From contig CP099418.1 of assembly GCA_024114885.1 (NCBI GenBank), forward strand, positions 372,001 to 436,000: a stretch of DNA of 64,000 bases, in the 5' to 3' direction. The translations under genes and the position numbers were made by a program. Numbering within the stretch: position 1 is the stretch's first letter; each line of letters begins with the position of its first letter. Of this stretch, positions 1 through 10,716 are shown piece after piece. The notes below the pieces were generated by a model. It did no database searches. It saw only the letters and a program-made list of their open reading frames with translations, and was not told the DNA's origin. The stretch comes from Septoria linicola. Lineage: Eukaryota; Ascomycota; Dothideomycetes; Mycosphaerellales; Mycosphaerellaceae.

Positions 1-2500
1 CCTTAGGTTTACTAACTTCTACTAGCGTTTTATTTTTAAATACTCTAGAGTAGTATCTCTACTTATAGCGTTATCTAAGGGCGCCGTAGTAGGCAAGAAG
101 CCGGGCCTACTTAAGTAGACCGTACGAGAGGAGTAGGCGTTTACTAAGTTAAAAAAGCGTTTTTCTATAGTACCGCTACTAAGGCACTTTGACTCTACGC
201 TTAGGCTACGAGTCGAGAGCGACGCCTCTAATTACGTAATTACTACAATCCTTAGCTAACTCTTCGGGTCTAAATAGTACTCTATTATATTTATATCTAG
301 GAAGATAATTACTATAGAGTGTAATTACGAGGTATACGATAAGGAGCTTCTTATAGTAGTTAAGGCTTTTAAAGTATAGAGGCCGTACCTCGAAGGCGCT
401 CTATATACGATCGATGTACTAGTCGACTATACTAACCTTCGTAGGTTTATAGGCGTAAAGAAGTTAACTAGTAGGCAAGCCTATTAGGCTACCTTCCTAG
501 CCCTATTCGACTTCGTTATAACGTACTAGGCGAGTAAGCGAAACCTAGCTAACGCGCTATCGAGGCGTAGCGATTACGCTAAGGAGGTAGTAGAGGTAAC
601 TAACCTTCTACCTACCCTATAGACTAAGTTATAGCTATAGGATAATTAGAGCACGAGGGACGTAGGCGGACCGCTCGTAGCTCGTATCTATACGACTTAT
701 AAAGAATAGTATTCTTCGATAGAGAGAAGTACTAACTCTAACCCGTAGTAGTAGTTCTTAACGCCTATACGAGTAGTAGGTGTAATTACTAAGAGCGAAG
801 AGCCGTACGTAAACGTCTTAGACTTGATCCTTAGATATACTCGCGTACTAGTATAGGCTAAGCTAAGTACAAGCGTAGTATACTCGTAAGCGACGAGTAA
901 TAGCGGCCGGTTCGAGCAATATACTATAAGAGAGGGAAACCTCTAGGTAGACGATTTACTATACGTACCTAAGGACTACGCCTTATAGACGTAGGTAATT
1001 CGTATATATTACGATAATGCCCTTATAGGCTATTTTAGTAAGGACAAGACTATCTCGCTAGTACGAAGGAAGTACTAGTAGCTAGAGATAACTAAGGATA
1101 TCGTATAATACGTAGAGTCCTATAGGAGTTACTAGAAGGTAAAGGCGCGTCGCTATCGACTATATAGCGAGCTAACTACGCTACCTATACTAGATCGTTC
1201 GTTCTAAGAATTAACTTAGGATTTTATTATAGACCTTCTACCGAGTAAGCGAGGAGTATACGTATATAATGCGATTCTAGTTATTATCGACCGATATATA
1301 AAGATAGTTATCTTTGTCCTAACTATAAAGAGGTATACTAGTAGTAACCTTATAAGAGTCTTAATATTAGAAGTAATTAGGTATTACGGTATACCTATAG
1401 GTATTATTAGCGATAGAGGGTCTATATTCACGAGTTAGTTCTAGTCTAACTTCTACTACGAGGCGTATATAAAGTATAAGCTAAGTATAGTATTCTATCT
1501 ATAAATAGACGAGTAAACCGAAAGAGCGAATTAGACGCTTAAGACTTACCTACGTATCTACTACGTAGAGTAATAAGATAACTAGGCAGACCTATTAGTA
1601 TAAGCCGAGTTCGTATATAATAATAGCACGTATACGACACTAAAGGTATTACTATTTATAGCGCTATATAGTTTTAATCTAGAGCTAGCGACGAGTAGGC
1701 GAGAAGCTTAGAGCGCGCTTCCTAAAAGGGAGGTACTAGCTACTAAGGAAGCTATAGAAAGATTAAAGAAGAACTATAAGACGCTAAGTAAACGCTAGCG
1801 AGAAGTAAGCGAGGCGTAGGCTAGGTACTTTAATAATAGGTATTAGGTTAAGGAATATAAGGTCGGCGATATAGTCTTACTATCGACAAAGAACCTACGA
1901 TTAAAGGTTTCTTCGAAGAAGTTAGTAGATAAGTTTACTAGGCCCTTTAAGGTAATTAACGTAGTAGAGAAGTAGGCGTACTACTTGGCCTTACTACTAG
2001 ACGCTCTTATCTATAACGTATTTTATATATCGCTTCTAGAACCTTAGAAGGGTAGCGAGACGTAGGTAGAGAGTATACTACTCGTAGACTACTAGGGTAA
2101 ATAGGAAGTTAAGAAGATCCTTAGAACTCGAGTAAGGAAGAGCGTACGCTAGTACTTAATCCGCTAGTAGAGCTAGCCTAAAGAGTACGACTAGTAGGAA
2201 CCTAAAGAATATATTAGCGGCTATATAGTACTAGACGTATTCGAAGCGTAGCGCGTAAGCGGGCGCTAGACGTCGGAATAGGTTAGTGTAGGTAGGGTTA
2301 GGTCTAAACCTATGTTCTTAGTAATCGATATAGGTTAGGGGGGTAACCCGCTAAAGCTTAATAGGTAGTACCTATAACTAGAAAATATAGGTTAGGGCGT
2401 ATACCTACGTAGGTACCTATAGGAGTATAGGTATAGGTATACTAAAATCTACGTATTTTAAGTATCTAAGCACGTGAAAAGGACGATAGGCGCCGACTAT
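1..2500 (+). mobile_element. Ty3/gypsy chromovirus relic, 3' half, RIP-degraded, cut by window start
   Basis: Reading through the stops gives the order RT end - RNase H - integrase - chromodomain, which is the Ty3/gypsy chromovirus order. Bases 1-300 give the RT/RNase H junction (FDSTLRLRVESDASNYVITT, where SDAS is a typical RNase H start). Bases ~310-600 continue RNase H (EVYDKELLIVVKAF, then LTSRQAY). Bases ~950-1700 are integrase with a damaged HHCC finger: His and Cys codons have become Tyr (YYDNALIGYF, YRSY), as C-to-T and G-to-A changes predict, followed by the core ISDRGSIFTS. Bases ~2095-2215 match a chromodomain (EVKKILRTR ... YLIR ... EPKEYI). A G-rich tract at ~2336-2343 followed by TAACCCG could be the polypurine tract and 3' LTR start (TG changed to TA). 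The LTR end was not fixed, so the right boundary is approximate. Not functional. Confidence 0.9.
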
Positions 2501-2513
2501 ATATGCCGACTAT
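2492..2513 (+). repeat. 22-bp dimeric motif, copy a
   Basis: 13-bp unit GCCGACTATATAT followed directly by the first 9 bp of a second unit, GCCGACTAT. One of ten copies in this window. Confidence 0.8.
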
Positions 2514-3048
2514 AGGGATAAGAGGAAACGAAGGTTTTATAGTATAAAAGTAGAAAGTAATCTTATGTCGTTCGCTATAGTTATAATATAATTTGATACC
2601 GCGCTTCTACTACGTAGCCGGGTATCTCGAAGTAGCCTAAACGCTATTCCTTACGCCGAATATAATACGTAGTACTATACTACTTTAAATAACCCTTATT
2701 ATCTATAACGCCCTATATACGAAGTATTCTCCGAACGAGCTATATATCTTTCTACTAGATCGTAACTCGCTTTGTATAGATAGTATAGAGGTTAGTACCT
2801 ATACAAGTTAGTATAAGCCGCTAAATAGTAATATAGAAGGATATATACTCTTAAAAACCTTCGTCAAATAGAGCTCTACTGCCTCTTATAACGCTTCTAG
2901 TATAGTAGCCTAAAAGCGTAGATCCTGCTTAAAGCCGTAGGCGACCTCTCTTACTAGTCGCTAGAAGAGAAGCTTACTAATAAGTAGATCCCTAGTCCTC
3001 TAAAATATCCGAATCTCCCGTAGGGCTAAAACTATAGTAGATTAGCGT

Positions 3049-3070
3049 ACCGACTACGTTTGCCGACCAT
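3049..3070 (+). repeat. 22-bp dimeric motif, copy b
   Basis: ACCGACTACGTTT followed by GCCGACCAT. It differs from the consensus only by transitions. Confidence 0.75.
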
Positions 3071-3341
3071 GTTTTGACTTACTACCTAGCTTATAGCGAT
3101 AAGGCTTCCTTACTCTCCTTACTACCGGAGCCTTCTTAGAAAGCCTACTAGCTCGCGCCGCGTTCTAAGTATTCGACTATACTTTTAGGATACGGGATTT
3201 CTTCTTTATAGTAAGTTTTAGACCGGCTCTTCTCTTCTTCTTCGTTACTGTCTTACGAGGCGCTTTTTACGTAATAGGCCGCTTTCTACTAAGGCCCTTC
3301 CTACTAGTAGTAGGCCTCTTTTTAGTAGGAGGCTTATTATT

Positions 3342-3426
3342 CTCCTCTTTAGGCGCGTCTTTATTATCCTTCTCTTTAGGCGCGTATTTATTATTATCCT
3401 CTTTAGGCGCGTCTTTATTATTACTG
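3342..3426. repeat. tandem repeat, about 27 bp x 3
   Basis: Three near-identical units built on CTCTTTAGGCGCG followed by a TTTATTATT-type stretch. On the minus strand they encode repeated DNNK/APKE-type residues. Confidence 0.7.
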
Positions 3427-3800
3427 TCTTGTATATCGATAAGGATTAGATTATTAGCCTGTCCTTAAGGCTAGTCGCTAGCTCCCTCTATTTGAAGTTA
3501 CGCTAATAGAGTAGGAGAACGCGATACTTGATTAGCGAGGGCGCGTTGTTTAGGCGTAAGTATAGCGGCGTCTTATACGAGACGATTAAGAAAGTCGTAG
3601 TTAATTAGAAGTACTATATCGCGCGAGAACGCGATAGAACATTAATAATGTTATATTTATTTAGAGTTACGGTCGTAAGGTTGAAATTATAAGGTTTTAG
3701 TATAGGGCTAGAATTTAGAGTCTAAAGCCTAAGGCACTAACGACCTCTCTATTCCCTAGAGGAACTCGCTATATATCTACTAAGATAATAGGTTAGAAAT

Positions 3801-3822
3801 GTAGTCGGTATCTATAGTCGGC
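3801..3822 (-). repeat. 22-bp dimeric motif, copy c (inverted)
   Basis: On the minus strand: GCCGACTATAGAT followed by ACCGACTAC. It lies just downstream of the histone-H3-like relic. Confidence 0.8.
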
Positions 3823-3855
3823 GGACTTACGCTTCTACTAAACTATACTACCGTC

Positions 3856-4365
3856 CTAGCTAGTAAACCTTGTACGAATACGACGGTATAGCTATAGATC
3901 CTTAGCCTATAGTATAACCTGCTTTATATAGATAGCTAGGAGATTAGATATCTCAAATTTAGTAGTAAGGAACGCTTTAGCTACCTCTTAGAGGCATTCT
4001 AAGGCCGCTAATTAATAGCGTAGCCTACTACTAAAAGTAAGAACGATCTCGTAGACAAGCTACTAGAATAGGAGGCGTTAGATACATAGTTCTGTTATAC
4101 CCTATAATTTCTTAATCTAACGAAGCGTAATAGTACCTAACTTAAGGATACGACGTTTCTACCTACTATTACGAGGTATACGCTTCTAACGAGTGTTCGT
4201 TTTTACTATAATAACCTTCTTTCGAGGCTTAATAGGCTTCTAAGTAGTACTCTCTAGAATAGCTACTTTTAGTAGACTATACGATCGTGAACGCTAAGGA
4301 GGGCTTAAAGGGATCGATACTTGATTATCGCTCCTATATAGAGCGTCGTAATCGAAGAACGATAT
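3856..4365 (-). pseudogene. histone H3-like gene relic, RIP-inactivated
   Basis: A single frame of 170 codons, broken only by TAG/TAA codons at places where Gln or Trp codons can be assumed, reads as a histone H3 fold. The N-terminal tail is basic (KPIKPRKK, then further Arg/Lys). The alpha-N region reads GTITLR.IKKL (H3: GTVALREIRRY). Alpha-1 reads TELCI.RLLF..LVYEI (H3: TELLIRKLPFQRLVREI). Alpha-2 reads LRY.LAALECL.EVAKAFL (H3: LRFQS.A..ALQEA.EA.L). Alpha-3 reads NLLAIYIKQVIL.AKDL.LYRRIR (H3: [24 protein letters not shown]). Loop 1 has the canonical H3 length, without the insertion usual for centromeric CenH3. The presumed start is now ATA. It lies among transposon relics and between two oppositely oriented copies of the 22-bp motif. 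It could be a retired H3 paralogue or transposon cargo; the sequence does not say which. It cannot encode a protein now. Confidence 0.8.
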
Positions 4366-4553
4366 AAGAAATAAAGGAAAGGGTAGAGATAGGAGAAAGG
4401 AAGTAAAGAAAGAAGAAGTAGGCAGTTAGAAAGATACTAAAACTTGCTAAGACGCTATAAGCTATAGAACCTCGAGTCTAAAGAGATACTAAGAAACTTA
4501 CTAGATCCTACGTCTATACCTAAATAGGAAAGTGCTATACTAGGAAAACTACT

Positions 4554-4575
4554 ACCGACTACGATTACCGACTAT
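4554..4575 (+). repeat. 22-bp dimeric motif, copy d
   Basis: ACCGACTACGATT followed by ACCGACTAT, upstream (in gene sense) of the H3-like relic and inverted relative to copy c. Confidence 0.8.
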
Positions 4576-5377
4576 AAATCTTATCTTGATTAATTCTAGA
4601 AGCGTAGAACTAGAGGATAGTTATAGTCGATGTTAGTTTACTAGATCCATATAATTAGATATTAGTATAGAATAATACAAAATAAGCTATTAGTTCTAAG
4701 TTATACTAAACTAAGGCCTATTCTATTAATAATAAATTATCTATAATACTAGAGAAGAGAATATTTTTACTATATATACTAGATAGTATGAAATATATAA
4801 ATATAAAGTAGTAATACTCTCTCTCTTTTCTAAGACTAATTGAAAAGGCTAGTTCTAAAAGATTAGTAGAATCTTCTAAATCTAAAGAAAAACTTTCTCT
4901 ATAATAGACTTAATAGTAGTATCTCGTTATTAGGCCTTAAAATATCTTAAAACTAAATATTTATTCTATTAATATATACTATAGGATTCTTAGGATTTAT
5001 ACTATTTTAGTAATCTATTAAGCCTATTAACTTATTAAGTAGCTTAAAGAGTTTTAAACCTAGTCTATAGATCGATAGGATAGTTCTTAATATAATAGCT
5101 AAAATTATAATATCTCTAGCTAATATATAAGGTTATATATAGTAGAAAAGGTAAGTATAAATAAGTAAGTACTTCTTAAGAAGTTAAGATATCCTTTTTA
5201 GAATAAAAGCTCTTTAAGCTAGGTCTCTATAATCTACTATTAGTCTTATATAATTAGCCTATACCTCTCTTTTTAAAGTAATCTTTCTTCTATCTAGTAG
5301 ATATACTATAGAGACCTAGGATAGGCGGACTTAGTAGATATATTAGCCTATACTAAGATATAATCTAATAGTAAAGT

Positions 5378-5399
5378 GCCGACTACATATGCCGACAAC
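5378..5399 (+). repeat. 22-bp dimeric motif, copy e
   Basis: GCCGACTACATAT followed by GCCGACAAC (one mismatch in the short half). Confidence 0.7.
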
Positions 5400-5998
5400 T
5401 AATATTATCTGAAAAGCTATATTAAAGTATCTAGGGGCGACCTACCTTAACGTTACTCCCGCTTAGTTAGCCCTTAGACCCTAGATTTCCCTACTTCCTA
5501 CAAATTCTAAACCTCGCTTTCTAACTACCTACACTTATAACTGAATTCGTCGTATATTACTATCGCTTGTCTGACCTGCCTAATTCTACTACTATTTAGT
5601 AGGTAACCGTTATAGCTATCGAACGCGACACTTTTAATACTAATTGTCCTAGAAATAGTACGTTAGAAGCGTAAGGTAGAGTCTCTTCCTGAACTCGAGG
5701 CGAAACGCGTAAGACTTACTACGATAAGAAAGGATATTAAAGACTGCTCGATTAATCTAAATACACTACGCGACTGCGCACGTACTTAAGCTATAGACGA
5801 AGATAGGGCTAAAGTAGACCGAAAACGTAAAGTAAAGAATCAAGCTTTTAGTCGTTTCAAGGTAAAGTAAATAGCTACACTACTAGGGTAGGACAGCCTC
5901 GACAAGAACGCGTAGAAGACGTATATTAATTAATAGAAACTAGTCTATAAGGCAAGCTTTACTAAACAATAGTAAGTCTCTATTATACTATTATATAT

Positions 5999-6033
5999 AT
6001 AGTCGGCAAACGTAGTCGGCGTATATAGTCGGC
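5999..6033 (-). repeat. dimeric motif, copy f, here a trimer (inverted)
   Basis: On the minus strand: GCCGACTATATAC, then GCCGACTACGTTT, then GCCGACTAT. This copy shows that the motif is a true 13-bp tandem repeat that can vary in unit number. Confidence 0.85.
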
Positions 6034-6039
6034 GCTAAT

Positions 6040-7120
6040 ATTATATAGGGAGAGGAAGGCTCTTAAGAAGGTAGAGGAAAAGAAATCTTCTAAAGACCTC
6101 GCTTAGGAAGATAAAGAAGGTTAGTATATCGAGCTCCGCCTTCTATATAGAGAGATTAAGAGAAAAGAGGGTATATTAGAAGAATTCGAAAAGGAAGATA
6201 GTAGTATATAGGTTTAGGTACTATTAGATCCTTCTAAGTTAAAGAGAAACTCCGTAAACGTTATTATCGATAACCTGCTAAGCTTGTCTTAAGAGGAGGA
6301 CATTTAGGCTAAGTACGCTATTAAGCTGTCTACTAGTACGCTAGGCTCTACTAACTATAGTAGAGCGACTTATTAATACTAGTATAAGGTAATCGGCGAG
6401 TTCTAGTCTAAGATTAAGGCGCTAGACAAACTTATAGCTATGTAAGTATATAGCGATAGCGTAAGTCTTCCTATCTATTAGAAACTCCTATCTACTAATA
6501 TAATATAGAGCTCCCCTTTTACGACACCGCGGCTTCGAGGTCTAGCTGTCTTGCTTTAGATATTAGTACTAGAAGCCTAAGTCAAGGTATGTCTACTAGC
6601 TGTCTTAAGCGCTAACTATATTTGCCGACTATATACTAATTAACTATAGTCGTATATTACTAATAGCGTTTTGCCTATACCCTACGACATCTTTTAGACG
6701 GAACACTAGGCTATACTACGTAATGTTCTTAGCTAGAAGCCCTCCTTCGTTAATTACTTCTTAATCCTTATCGAGTATCTTAGATAGCTAATTCCTACTA
6801 ACTACGATTAGAATGCCTACGGATTCTCTATACCTACTATGTCTATATAGTAGAGACAAAACGCGAAGCTCACCTATAGTATATTTAACAAATAATATAT
6901 GCTTAATAAGGAAGAGACTTTACTCGAAGCTATAGTCGAGAGTCTAGTTCAAGCTAGATTTAAGAGCAAGCGGGCTAGTATTAGCTTTTCGTCTATTATT
7001 ACAGATCTAATAGATCCTAGCGCACTTGATCTAGAGATTAGTACCGAGTTCTTAACTAGTCTGTCGTTAGCGGATAAGAGGCTTCACCGCGTCTAATTAG
7101 TATAATTTAGGCTTCTCTAT
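6040..7120 (+). pseudogene. unrecognised RIP-degraded ORF relic
   Basis: A plus-strand frame with only TAG/TAA-type interruptions can be followed through much of this interval. The longest uninterrupted part is 65 codons at 6,899-7,096, but its ATG lies inside the frame and is not a real start. The readable text is hydrophilic and helix-rich (for example KKVEEKKSSKDLA, then LLYREIKRKEGILEEFEKED). I do not recognise the family. It precedes the hAT relic and could be a second protein of a mobile element or an independent insertion. Non-functional. Confidence 0.4.
6611..6632 (+). repeat. 22-bp dimeric motif, copy g
   Basis: GCTAACTATATTT followed by GCCGACTAT. The first unit differs from consensus by C-to-T and G-to-A transitions. 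Confidence 0.65.
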
Positions 7121-7868
7121 AGGTAAGAACTACCGTAGACGTCGTACTAGGGTAAAGTTATAGCGTGTTTTATAGATAGTCTAGGGCTCCCCTCTTTCTT
7201 GCTTTTGTAATTCAGTCTACCTTTATCTTCTTTAACTCTTCTAGTTTCAATACTACTACTTATAAACACGCTACCTTTATAGCGAAATCTATCGCTAGCT
7301 ACTAGAGGACTTAGGTCTAGTACTCGACTAAGATAACGATATCAAGACAGCGTTTTTAGAGACTCTTTATAATTCGAATCTAGTCCGACAGTACCCTCTA
7401 CGCTACGACATATAGTATTAGAGCGGAGCTCTAGTAGACTACCTACTACCCCTAAAATTCTAATTAATATACCTACGTCTTCTCTAGACTAGACTTAAGT
7501 AAATAGGGTATATCTATAGTAGAAAGAGTATAAAACGGACTTTAGAGACTAGTATATACGACGATAGTAGGAGGTATAAGGTCGCTATAAGTATAAGTTT
7601 AGGATATAAAAGACTATACCTATTAAATAGGAGAGTACCCGTTCCTCCTAGGTCTAGAAGTTTTTCGACTAGAGGATTAATATCGAGGATACCTCGCTAA
7701 AAGTAGTCTACCGAGGTTACGAGACCTCTTTAGCCTATCTAGGCCTTCGTATTAGTATAAGTAGTCTTAGTTCTTACCTTCGAACTAAGGAGTACGTATA
7801 GGTATTTAAGAGAAAAGAGATACTACTAGAGCATATCTAGTAGTATAAAGACTATTATATAAGTTCCC

Positions 7869-7890
7869 GCCGACTACGTTTGCCGACTAC
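7869..7890 (+). repeat. 22-bp dimeric motif, copy h
   Basis: GCCGACTACGTTT followed by GCCGACTAC. This copy has the least RIP change and is closest to the inferred consensus. Confidence 0.85.
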
Positions 7891-8853
7891 GTTATCAAGC
7901 TTATATAGTTAGGCTCGAAATCGTAAGGGTTACCTCGGCGACCTAGACCTAAGTATTAATAACTTCCCTATAGTATCTACACAAATGATCGTAGTATATA
8001 GCCTACTACTTAATTTCTTCGAGAATCCCGTAGTCTACTATATATATATATGCCTTAACCCCGGTCTCGAAATACCTTTCCGCTCTAGTAAGACGATTAA
8101 GGCTCTTCTTCGAGAGGTCTAAGAGAGGTCCGAGGAAGATCTAAAGGCTATACTAGCTAGAACCTCTAAGGTTACTATCGTAGTCGACAGCTAGTAGTCT
8201 AGCGGTATAAAAGCTTTATTCCTTACTATCTGTACCTACTAGATCGACGCTAAATAGGTATAGCACGAGGCGATGTTAGACTTTCTCTACGTTACTAGTA
8301 GATATACTAGAGAGCGACTTTCGAAATTACTCTTTAATATATTATAAAGGTTTAGCCTCGGAGACTAACTAATCGCTCTTATATACGATAACGCTAGAAA
8401 CAATAGTACACTCTATAGGTCTATATACGTCTTACTAGTATCTATTCGATTAGTGCTAACGTAAGCTAGTATTAAGGCTATCGGCCTTTACTTAATAGAG
8501 TATAGCGTAAAAATCGTAAAGCCTTCTATTTCGATCGAAGAGCTCGTAGAGCCGGTAGTACTAGATGTTTAACTAGACGAGGCAAATCTCTTCCCTAATA
8601 TTAAGGCTATTAAGCCTACTACGCTAGCTACGATTCTAGAACGGTTTCTATATTTTGCTTACGTAATATAGCTTACTATAAAGGCCTTTTTTATATAACT
8701 ACAAATAATACCGATTAACGATCTATAAGAGTTTTAGGACGATAAGAAAGATTAACGAGCTCTAGAAAGGTTTTAAAAGACTAATATAGTAGCTTCTCTT
8801 AAAGGACTACCTAAACTTTTATTTAAGGTATATCGTAGTTATAGTCGACGATC

Positions 8854-8875
8854 GTGGTCGGTAAGTATAGTTAGC
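8854..8875 (-). repeat. 22-bp dimeric motif, copy j (inverted, degenerate)
   Basis: On the minus strand: GCTAACTATACTT followed by ACCGACCAC. It shares the GCTAACTATA variant with copy g. Confidence 0.6.
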
Positions 8876-10203
8876 GCTTATTAATCGTCCTAGGTCTACA
8901 GGTTTATAGTATAGGTAAACTCTAGTTCTTAGCGTTTCGAGAGCTTTATAGATCTCTAAAGAGAACGTCTAAAGAATCTATATCCCTATCCGAAGGCTTA
9001 CGTACGCTAGTAAAAGTATCCTATAACGAGACTACTACGAGTAATATAAGACGTAAGGACCCGTTAGAGCTCGACTACGATAATACTATCTCGCTTTAGT
9101 CGACTACGCGACTTTATCGATAAATTTATTAAGCGTTAGTCGCTACTAACACTTATACTATCTAATACCGACTAGTAACGGTTAGAATACCTTACGTCTC
9201 TAACTATACTCTTCGCTTAGGCTACTACCTACGTCGATACGACAAAGGGCCCTAGCCTCTATCTAGTCCTTAGCTACTATAACTCTCTTTTCGATATTCT
9301 AGACAAAGTAGACGAGAAACTTAAGTATAAGAAAGAGGCTTAGAAGGTCTTACTCTATAAGGCACTAGACAAAGCGTATACTAAGCTCTTTTAATATTAC
9401 TAACGGACCTAGTAACGGTTTAGGGACTACTACGGTATAGTAGTACTACTATACCCTACGATTAAGAGTATGTTCTAGAAGCGAGGCGCTTTCGATAACG
9501 ATAGTTCGGAAGATCTCTACTAGAGCAAATTACGCGTAGAGTAGTTAAAGTATTATAAAGCTTTATCTAGTACTATATAAGCTTCGAAACGGTAGCCTCG
9601 AGGTATATAAAGCTTCTTAACCTCCTTCGCTATAGGGATCGATAGCGACGATAATAAAGCTTAACTAGTACTAGACGTAGCCCCCTTAGTCGAGCCTAAT
9701 AACGAACTAGAGCGCTATTAGAAAGTAGACTTCTTATATATAGAAGGAATAGATCCTATAGACATATAGCTAGCTCTTACTAATATATTCCCTACTATAT
9801 CGAAAATAGCCTAGGATATTCTATATATTCTAGTAGTAGGCACTAGATACGAACGAGATTTTAGTATTATACGTTATTAGAACCGCTATAATCGGATATA
9901 TAATCTAGATACCTTTATATATATTATACTATCACGATGTCGATATCGCGATTATAAGTATAATATAAGAGTAGTACTTGCTATAGAAGTATCTACTCTT
10001 TGTCCTAATTTGGAACTTACTCGTAATTAGATAGAGGTAGTCGAGGAGTAGAACAAGGAGGTTAAAAACGAAATCAAGGCTCTTTTAAAGTTTGATAGTA
10101 TTAGCGATAATAAAGAGGTTACAAAGGTAGATAAATTATAGCGTCGAAGTACGCGAAAGCGTAATACGCTCTATAGAGAAGCTTTAAGAGCTAGAACGTA
10201 GCT

Positions 10204-10225
10204 ACCGACTACGTCTACCGACTAT
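10204..10225 (+). repeat. 22-bp dimeric motif, copy i
   Basis: ACCGACTACGTCT followed by ACCGACTAT. It lies downstream of the hAT relic and is the last copy in the window. Confidence 0.75.
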
Positions 10226-10434
10226 ATATATTATAAACTCAAGTCGACGTCAGATTAGCCTATCCGTTCCGCTTATTACTATTATCCCTCTCTCTGTCTT
10301 TACTACTCTATTATATACTTCCTTTTATAGTCGATACTAACTAGAATAATTCTTCTTCGTAGTTATACTTAAAACCTATATTATACCTATTTTTTGTTCG
10401 CCTAACTTATCTAAGTATAGAGTAGGTATTTATA
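10226..10434. other. spacer between hAT relic and copia copy 1
   Basis: No gene or recognisable element. It ends with the 5-bp CTATA target site (10,435-10,439) of copia copy 1. Confidence 0.5.
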
Positions 10435-10439
10435 CTATA

Positions 10440-10716
10440 TATTAAGAATATATCCTAGATAGTTAGTCTAGATATAGACTTCTGAGTATAGTTCTAGATA
10501 CCTAAGGCATCTACCTAAGGCTTAGTAAGAGGTATATCTTGCTTCTCTCTCTTCTCTTCTTAGATAACTAACTTAATCAACTTTATATTTAGTTCCTAGC
10601 ATATTACTACTATACTATATATATAAGTTAGTTCAAGATTGATCCCCTATTCTTCTTTACTACGCTATACCCTCCTTAACATTATATAGCATATAATACG
10701 CCCTCCACTTTTAACA
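10440..10716 (+). repeat. copia copy 1, 5' LTR (277 bp)
   Basis: Starts TATTAAGAAT (TG changed to TA) and ends TTTTAACA. Matches the other LTRs of the family apart from transitions. Confidence 0.92.

Larger units (their letters stand above)
2514..3855. other. RIP-degraded sequence with a lysine-rich minus-strand ORF relic
   Basis: No intact gene. On the minus strand ~3,180-3,430 a readable stretch is very rich in Lys, Arg, Asn and Glu, with a basic tail (for example PPTKKRPTTSRKG), like a nuclear protein end or a repeat-expanded linker. It includes the 27-bp tandem repeat listed separately. I do not recognise the family. Motif copies b and c lie within this stretch. Confidence 0.4.
4366..5998. 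other. RIP-degraded stretch, unrecognised dead ORFs
   Basis: No intact gene. Bases ~4,620-5,370 are very AT-rich with almost no CpG, unlike the flanks, which suggests a separate, older insertion. Bases ~5,400-5,990 keep more CpA/TpG than their surroundings. Read on the plus strand they give a basic protein-like frame near 5,700-5,970 (for example DRAKVDRKRKVKNQAFSRF) with Gln-type stops. I do not recognise either. Motif copies d and e are here. Confidence 0.4.
7500..10225 (+). mobile_element. hAT-family DNA transposon relic, RIP-degraded
   Basis: Read with stops ignored, the plus strand gives the hAT transposase layout. A catalytic-core-like region at ~8,150-8,450 reads VTIVVDS..SSGIKALFLTI, then LIALIYDNARNNSTLYRS (compare the hAT pattern T.DNA.NN.TL). 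The C-terminal dimerisation region at ~9,690-9,910 reads LERY, then FPTISKIAQDILYI and a TRYERDFS segment (compare P.LS..A.DiL.ip.s....ER.FS). The N-terminal DNA-binding part before ~7,900 is not clear. Stops are TAG/TAA at Gln/Trp-type sites. Terminal inverted repeats and an 8-bp target duplication were not identified, so both ends are approximate. Motif copy h lies inside the readable frame. Confidence 0.75.

Noticed and set aside
3856..4365. Reading the H3-like relic as centromeric CenH3
   Set aside because: Loop 1 has the canonical H3 length; CenH3 proteins usually have a longer loop 1. Still possible, but not supported.
6899..7096. 65-codon plus-strand ORF as a real small gene
   Set aside because: The same frame continues upstream with Gln/Trp-type stops, so the ATG is internal to a larger RIP-killed frame.
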